5,161 nucleotides of DNA, from assembly GCA_007121375.1 (NCBI GenBank), contig SKLX01000137.1, positions 1 through 5,161 on the forward strand, given 5' to 3'. The position numbers were made by a program, and so were the translations under genes. Shown one piece after another: positions 5,037 to 5,161 of the stretch. Position 1 is the stretch's first letter, and each line of letters begins with the position of its first letter. A model generated the notes under the pieces. That model had not been told where the DNA came from. It made no database searches and was given only the letters and a program-made list of their open reading frames with translations. This DNA comes from Bacillota bacterium (GTDB lineage: Bacteria > Bacillota > Dethiobacteria > SKNC01).

Positions 5037-5161
5037 TTAAAGGTTTTTACGCCGGAGCACTTTCTTTTCTTCTTCCCTTTTTTCATCTCCATAATCACTC
5101 TCAAACTGTAATTGAAGCAGCTCACGATAAAGTCCTGGTTCTGCTGCTAATTCGTGAGGTG
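5037..5161 (-). CDS. ABC transporter ATP-binding/permease protein, C-terminal end only
   Basis: The frame ending at the TAA (5039-5037) encodes 40 residues before the window edge. It begins PHELAAEPGLYRELLQLQFE, followed by a charged tail ending VLRRKNL. The pattern H-E-L-x-x-x-x-G-L-Y-R-E-L-x-x-L-Q is the standard end of MsbA/MdlB-type exporters, just after the H-loop, where a G-x-H-E-E-L motif leads into GxYxxLxxxQ. The catalytic domains and membrane segments lie outside the window, so the transported substrate is unknown. The transporter sits 140 bp upstream of the peptidase cassette on the same strand; a functional link, such as peptide export or uptake, is not shown by the sequence. Confidence 0.8.
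   Translation of the reverse strand, partial: PHELAAEPGLYRELLQLQFESDYGDEKREEEKKVLRRKNL

Overview
The window looks like a stretch of a moderately AT-rich Bacillota (Firmicutes) chromosome, most likely from an anaerobic Clostridia- or Halanaerobia-type organism. The grounds are strong AGGAGG-type ribosome binding sites, GTG and TTG starts, a run of M42 aminopeptidase paralogues, and a pantothenate operon with a pan-type RNA leader. The lineage is an inference from style and gene content only. All genes lie on the minus strand, so transcription runs from high to low coordinates, and coding density is high.

In transcription order: (1) 5161-5037 is the last 40 codons of an ABC transporter ATPase/permease that starts outside the window. 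(2) 5036-4897 is a 140-bp AT-rich spacer with a near-perfect inverted repeat and at best a weak promoter. (3) 4896-1822 holds three consecutive M42-family metallo-aminopeptidase genes (354, 346 and 330 aa). They overlap by 10 and 14 bp, so they form one translationally coupled unit. All three keep a complete set of metal-binding and catalytic positions, but the middle one has Glu where the others have Asp at one ligand position and Asp-Asn where the others have Asp-Asp at another. (4) 1821-1605 is a regulatory region: a near-consensus sigma-A promoter (TTGAAT-17-TATAAT), then a hairpin with two unpaired adenines matching the pan RNA motif architecture, a short imperfect repeat, and an intrinsic terminator just before the next start codon. 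(5) 1604-729 is a DUF2520/Rossmann oxidoreductase, probably a ketopantoate reductase of the PanG type. (6) 732-1 is panB, starting at TTG, overlapping the preceding stop by 4 bp, and running off the left edge with an estimated 30-35 C-terminal residues missing.

Functionally there are two units. The peptidase cassette probably makes cytosolic, large-oligomer aminopeptidases that finish the breakdown of peptides to amino acids. The pan operon makes pantoate for coenzyme A: PanB hydroxymethylates 2-oxoisovalerate to ketopantoate and the DUF2520 protein probably reduces it to pantoate. The most interesting element is the pan leader. The base of the pan hairpin overlaps a hexamer complementary to the 5' arm of the terminator, which suggests a simple transcription-attenuation switch. 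I found no mobile element, CRISPR array, tRNA, rRNA or clearly novel multi-gene system.
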